A DNA stretch of 64,000 nt from Henckelia pumila (taxonomy: Eukaryota; Streptophyta; Magnoliopsida; Lamiales; Gesneriaceae), in assembly GCF_033568475.1 (NCBI RefSeq), contig NC_133123.1:22802622-22866621 (forward strand), in the 5' to 3' direction. Position 1 is the first letter of the stretch; every line of letters begins with the position of its first letter. Position numbers and translations under genes: made by a program. Below, piece by piece: positions 59,801-64,000 of this stretch. The notes under the pieces were generated by a model. That model was not told the origin of the DNA. It searched no databases and worked only from the letters and a program-made list of their open reading frames with translations.

Positions 59801-62418
59801 GGTCAAGAAATGCATTTAACAAGACTGGTTGACTGTCTAAGCTCTTCCAAAATTAAACATGCAGATAGTAAATGAAAGAAGAGGCTGGCCCAACTATTAA
59901 TAATCATCACCCCTTTATGTAGGAGAAAATACGCCTAGCTGAAAATAATAGAACATCATCCCCATAACTATAAATTATATAATAGAACTACAAATCATAT
60001 CAAATACACGCAATAATCTTTAAAAATGTCAAATTTGGTCCAAAATTATGCTGATTGATTTGTGATACTCTCCTTCAAGCTGAAGGAGATTCTACATGAT
60101 ATTCAAAACCAGAAAGACATAATTAACGTGCAGAAATATAATGTGTCATCTTCCATTGAGTAGCAACAACCAATTATCGTGGCCACATGGGATCGATAAA
60201 CATAGCATCCCAGTGGACATAAAAATCACTAGAGGATTCAATCTGTGACCCTGGCAGCCAAACAGTCAGAATAATCGTAAGTGCAGCCATTATTCAACAC
60301 ACAGTTACTGTAACCATGATTTCTTTTTCCAAATCATGGTTCACATTATCATTAATTTTATCTGCACGGATAGATTTTTAGCCGACACGATATAGGAAAA
60401 TCTAGATGAGTATTCTTCTATGGCATCATATTAAATTTCACAGTTCTAGTATAAGAAGAGATCACAACATAACACAAGATTTATACAATTGGCAAGGAAG
60501 ACCTACATCGTATCGAATATCGATAGTCAAGTGACATGACATCAAAAGCTATTTTTCTGTACAAAAGAAATAACATACTAAATGTATTACAAAAAAGAAG
60601 CCATTTTATTGCTTGTAAAGTACTAAGACATACCTCCAACAAGAAGCTGAATACTTCCATCAGTCATTCTCAGCAACACATAAGGATCAGCAATGGAAAC
60701 CGATGACACAATTGTGCCTTCAGAACCTGCAACAGCTTCTGTGTTGGAGGTTTTAAATGTCAAATCTTGAGTCATAAAAGCGCCATCAAGGATCCGGGCA
60801 CCGCGAGCAAAGATTTGGATAACTCGACGTCTGCATGACAAAGTTTTCAAAAAATGTTAATCACCCTATAGGACTCAATAATAACATTAATTACCAATAA
60901 TCTGTTAAGATATTAACCATCAACATCAAAGCATCATTGCAGTTAAAAAACTGAAAAACAGTTAATAAGCAGGGACAGGATAAATGTGAACAAACAGAAC
61001 TAAAATTTTCATCTGCTAAAGGCACCAATGCTCTTCAAGAAGACCAAACGTCCAAACCTAAGTCACCACTTATTCTAAATAAAGCAAATTGAAGCAAAGG
61101 GACCTAAGACCTAACACCCCGATGCTTCCAGTGCCTGAAAAAACCTCATAAATTATCGCTAGGATTAAAATAAAATTTTAAGCCGGACTGACGACTAAAT
61201 ATTTAATCAGCCCAAGCTCCCATTAGAGACTGCATTTACAAGCAAATCTCGGATGTCCTCCACTCCACCCAGGCCCAAGCAGAGTGTATTAGCCTTATAT
61301 TAGCAGAGGAGTTGTTCCAATTTCGACTACCTTTTATTTTTATTTTTTTTTTATAGAAACTCAAATCTTATAAATAAGAACATGGAAGATAATTACAAGT
61401 GTGAACCAGAGGTCAACACACTATGAAAAGCTAACAACTCAAAAAACTAACTCAAAATAATGCTCCAATCCCTATACACATCTGATACCGAAAAAGATTT
61501 AAAACCCGTAGACTGAAGCCACCGAGGAACCCTAAACATAATCTTCTCCCAGCAATCTACAGCCGAGTCTTCTATATCTTCAAAAATCCTCTTGTTTCGC
61601 GCTCCAACCACACAGACCGACAAATGCAATGAGCTACCGTATTCCAGAAAGTCCTTCCTTTCCTTCCCAAAACTCGTCGTCTCGTCCTAGGTTCAGCTCA
61701 AACAAATCCCAATTTCGACCACCTTCTATTCCTACAAGTCCAAATGAAAGGTCATTTCCATGGAACTAACACTACTCTCTCCCGAAGCACCAACGCTTAA
61801 CACTATTCTCTCTCGAAGCACCAACACTACCAAACATATAAACATTACAGCATAGTGCATATGAATTCCATGTCTGAATGATTACAAATAGTCCATATGC
61901 TGTCATTATGAAAAGAATATAAAACTGGTGTTTTCAATTATCAATTTGAATAACTGATATAGAGAGGGAAATGAAGGGGGTGAAAACAATAAAATCAAAT
62001 TCCAGAACATATGCATGAACTGGTTGAGCCAGATAAATGAAAGACCTTTCAAACAAATTTCCTGCTGCAACTGTACTTCCTTGAACATAGTAGTCAACAT
62101 TTTCAGTAACCTCCTCAAGGTTAGTAGCTGTTTGTAGTACCTGCAACATAAGGACGTGCATGTAAGAAAGACTGCAGAGATAACACGGTAGCTGATTCAG
62201 GATAAGTCATCTTTCTAAACCTGGCAAATAAAAATTTTCCAAAATTTCTCGTCTTTTAAACAGAAAAGGTTATACTACTGACACACCATTGTACGGTTTT
62301 CCAAACTAATTATCAAATATGCATGATATTCATCTTCATAAGCTGCTCCCTTTAAGGAATCACTGCGTAAATTCTTGTGGTAAACCGTCCAAATCCCTTT
62401 GCAACCGGGTAGTGATTC
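53856..62418 (-). CDS. CPSF160: CPSF160, cleavage and polyadenylation specificity factor subunit, 3' part
   Basis: Nuclear subunit of the complex that recognises the poly(A) signal and directs 3' end cleavage (family knowledge). Exons (minus): 62418-62287, 62140-62046, 60830-60634, 58838-58057, 57910-57830, 57761-57696, 57552-57475, 57226-57005, 56825-56694, 56621-56445, 55789-55604, 55104-54725, 53970-53856. All phases agree, giving the last 880 of roughly 1440 residues. Recognisable segments: GCKGIWTVYHK, VDYYVQGSTVAAGNLF, IADPYVLLRMTDGSIQLLVG, SVDKFVSGKGH, LHNVNCNHGFIYIT, LLAVGTAYVQGEDVAARGR, FILLGDIHKSIYFLSWKEQ, FRRLQSLQKKLVDAISHVAG, and the end HYEMLPLEEQ...LGTSFL. These lie in the second and third beta-propellers and the C-terminal domain. 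The last exon sits 754 bp past the previous one. The 5' exons lie beyond position 64000. Confidence 0.94.
56316..56446. repeat. 64-bp tandem duplication spanning a CPSF160 splice donor
   Basis: GTTCATCAGACCAAAGATTA occurs at 56321 and, almost unchanged, at 56385. Both copies extend to GGGGCAC(A/G)(T/C)ACAAT. The second copy covers the donor of exon 56621-56445. The first copy offers another donor (minus strand ATT followed by GTATGT at 56380). Confidence 0.75.
61334..61708 (-). mobile_element. 5'-truncated LINE insertion with target duplication in a CPSF160 intron
   Basis: The minus strand reads the C-terminal LINE region FWNTVAHCICRSVWLER, then (one frame change) RNKRIFEDIEDSAVDCWEKI, and ends in an A-rich tail (T-rich on the plus strand at 61331-61353). 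Direct repeats CCAATTTCGACTACCTT (61317-61333) and CCAATTTCGACCACCTT (61709-61725) flank it. It is about 375 bp: a classic dead-on-arrival L1-type copy, in the intron between exons 62140-62046 and 60830-60634 and in the same orientation as the gene. Confidence 0.85.
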
Positions 62419-63180
62419 CTGCATAAAACCACGATGTTTTGATGCATATCAATAATAAAGTCACAAATGAAAGTCACTCAATTTGAAATACATAGTACAG
62501 GTAGGTGATCCAACCCAAATCAATCGGCTTGGAATTGAAGAAATGGATGATAAGATTCTGAATGTGCAGAAGCTGGTAAAGGCACTATTTGGGTAAACAT
62601 ACAGTTTCATATAATAGTTGACATATCACAAGACAGGTAAATAACAAATGCTACTCACTGTAAAGGTTTACATATTTCATTGAGTTTGGATACACAATGA
62701 CATTGAAACATAAAAAGATCTCATTTTTAAAGAAGCAGAAGTTATTGTTGTGCAGCTTGACTCAAGCTTAAATTTCAGCAGGCTTGTGTTTATATATCAT
62801 TCAGAAACTACCAAGCTTTTTCCTATTATTTATCTATATTGAAATTTTAATCGTATCTGTTGTCTCCACAGTTTGAAAATTGATCTAATTTTTCTTCAGA
62901 ACACAAATGGCAATGTTCCTGGTTGAACTCAAATTTTCACTAGTTTAACGAGTTAGTAAAATGAGCTAGCTGAAACTAGAAAGTTCAATATGAGCTAAAA
63001 GTTAATTGCAGAAATTTGAATATCTTCACTCAGAGCTTGACTCATTTATAGCCCCTATACTCCAAAATGGAAAACTTTCCTTTTATTCTTCCACCTGTCT
63101 TTCCTATTCTATCAGCACTAAACCAATGTGTAGCATAAACATAAAACATTTTGTTAAAATAAAATAAAAAAATAACTTCA

Positions 63181-63780
63181 GTGCATTCTTCCACCAAAAT
63201 GACTCCATTCGAAGCCGTTTATGGGATTCCGCCTCCGACTCCACTAGCTTATATTCCTGGCACCTCTTGTGTGCAAGCTGTCAATGAGTATCTTCGTGTT
63301 CGTGATTCCATTCTCCGAGAATTACGACGTAATCTATCGGTGGCCAGAGATCGAATGAAAGTTCAAGCCGACCAACATCGAAGAAAAATTTCTTTCACTG
63401 TCGGAGATTACGTTTACTCCAAGCTTCAACCGTTTCGTCAATCTTCTGTTGCTATCAGGCGTAATATGAAGCTTGCTCCCCGTTTTTTGGGCCCTATCAG
63501 ATTCTTGACGAAGTGGGTACGGTGGCTTATAAATTGGATCTTCCCCCAGGATCACAAATTCATAATGTCCCAGACAATTAACACGTACGAGGAGGTGGGG
63601 CATAAATCAGTGGAGATAGTGGAAGATTTGGTCAATAAGATGCATCTTTAATTAATTGTTTATTCTCTCTCATGATGACTGATCTTTAGCTTAGTGGGTA
63701 AACATTCCCTAATTTTAGCATTAGTACGTTATTATTTTCTTCATTGTAAGACTAATATAAATAGTATGAAGCTTATCGAA
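63181..63780 (+). pseudogene. Gypsy integrase C-terminal fragment (opposite to CPSF160)
   Basis: The plus-strand frame 63181-63651 starts at KMTPFEAVYGIPPPTPLAY and continues RRKISFTVGDYVYSKLQPFR and [14 protein letters not shown], typical of the end of Ty3/gypsy integrase and the GPF/Y segment. After about 63515 the frame is shifted and ends in VEIVEDLVNKMHL. The following sequence with TATAAATAG (about 63757) and a GAATGAAG string may be the start of a 3' LTR. The upstream part is absent. It differs from the element at 34626 and presumably lies in a CPSF160 intron. Confidence 0.75.
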
Positions 63781-63849
63781 TGAAGTATTAACTATTTCGA
63801 GTTTCAATCCTCCTATTCCTTTGTCTTTCTTTTTCCTTAATCCTATTAA

Positions 63850-64000
63850 ATTCATTCATATCACGATCCTCCCACAATCTAATCCTATCACCCTGTTTGA
63901 CATTGTACTTGACAAACAGAAGAAGAGCCGGGTAAATCCTAGAGATGAATTTCCAAGGGCTCTTGAAAGTGGCATTCTTGGCTCAGTCCGCATCCTACCC
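63850..64000 (-). pseudogene. LINE pre-zinc-finger fragment, continues past window end
   Basis: The minus strand from 64000 reads AKNATFKSPWKFISRIYPAL, then LLFVKYNVKQGDRIRLWED. This matches the SPWK...GDRIRFWED signature between reverse transcriptase and zf-RVT in plant L1-type LINEs. The reading loses similarity near 63850. Confidence 0.65.

Noticed and set aside
1..64000. tRNA, rRNA, snoRNA or microRNA genes
   Set aside because: I looked for tRNA-like A and B boxes and obvious stem structures and saw none I could support; absence is not proven without a dedicated scan.

Overview
The window is nuclear DNA from a flowering plant, most likely a eudicot. It is AT-rich, its genes have many GT-AG introns, and its proteins match plant-specific forms (ERECTA family kinase, plant U2AF65, plant TPX2-like, plant CPSF160, DUF688). 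Plant transposon families fill much of the rest. I cannot name the species from sequence alone.

Layout. (1) 75-3656 (+): the 3' two thirds of an ERECTA-family receptor kinase gene, closest in my judgement to ERL1/ERL2; its 5' end lies left of the window. (2) 4606-9776 (-): a complete gene for the large subunit of splicing factor U2AF (U2AF65), 14 coding exons, convergent with gene 1. (3) about 11222-17765 (-): a TPX2-like microtubule-associated protein with the N-terminal and importin-type central regions but apparently no C-terminal TPX2 domain; one intron carries a 674-bp TIR transposon. (4) 19972-21063 (-): a two-exon DUF688-type gene. (5) 21070-24890: intergenic, with MITEs, a LINE scrap and a damaged copy of the 3' end of gene 7. 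(6) 24890-47760: about eight tandem copies of a composite unit of about 1.76 kb. One junction was replaced by a 1.4-kb insert with GC-rich motifs, and one unit was split by an 8.87-kb chromovirus-type Ty3/gypsy retrotransposon (LTRs 34626-36569 and 41571-43493, target duplication CCCGC). (47760-53400): AT-rich DNA with a solo-LTR-like element (TSD TATTA) that itself holds a PIF/Harbinger-type element (TSD TTA). (7) 53856-62418 (-): the 3' 13 exons of CPSF160, continuing right of the window; its introns hold a 5'-truncated LINE with target duplication, a gypsy integrase fragment and another LINE piece.

How the genes relate. There is no operon logic here. U2AF65 (3' splice site recognition) and CPSF160 (poly(A) signal recognition complex) are both core mRNA-processing factors, but their co-location looks incidental. 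ERL-type kinases act in stomatal and organ patterning, and TPX2-like proteins in spindle or nuclear microtubule organisation.

I did not find a convincing undescribed molecular system. The most unusual structures are the composite tandem array, the exon-less partial copy of the CPSF160 3' region about 30 kb from its source, a duplicated splice donor in CPSF160, and a U2AF65 start codon that lies exactly at the end of its exon. Exon boundaries were read by hand from splice consensus, reading-frame continuity and protein family recognition; no alignment program was run.
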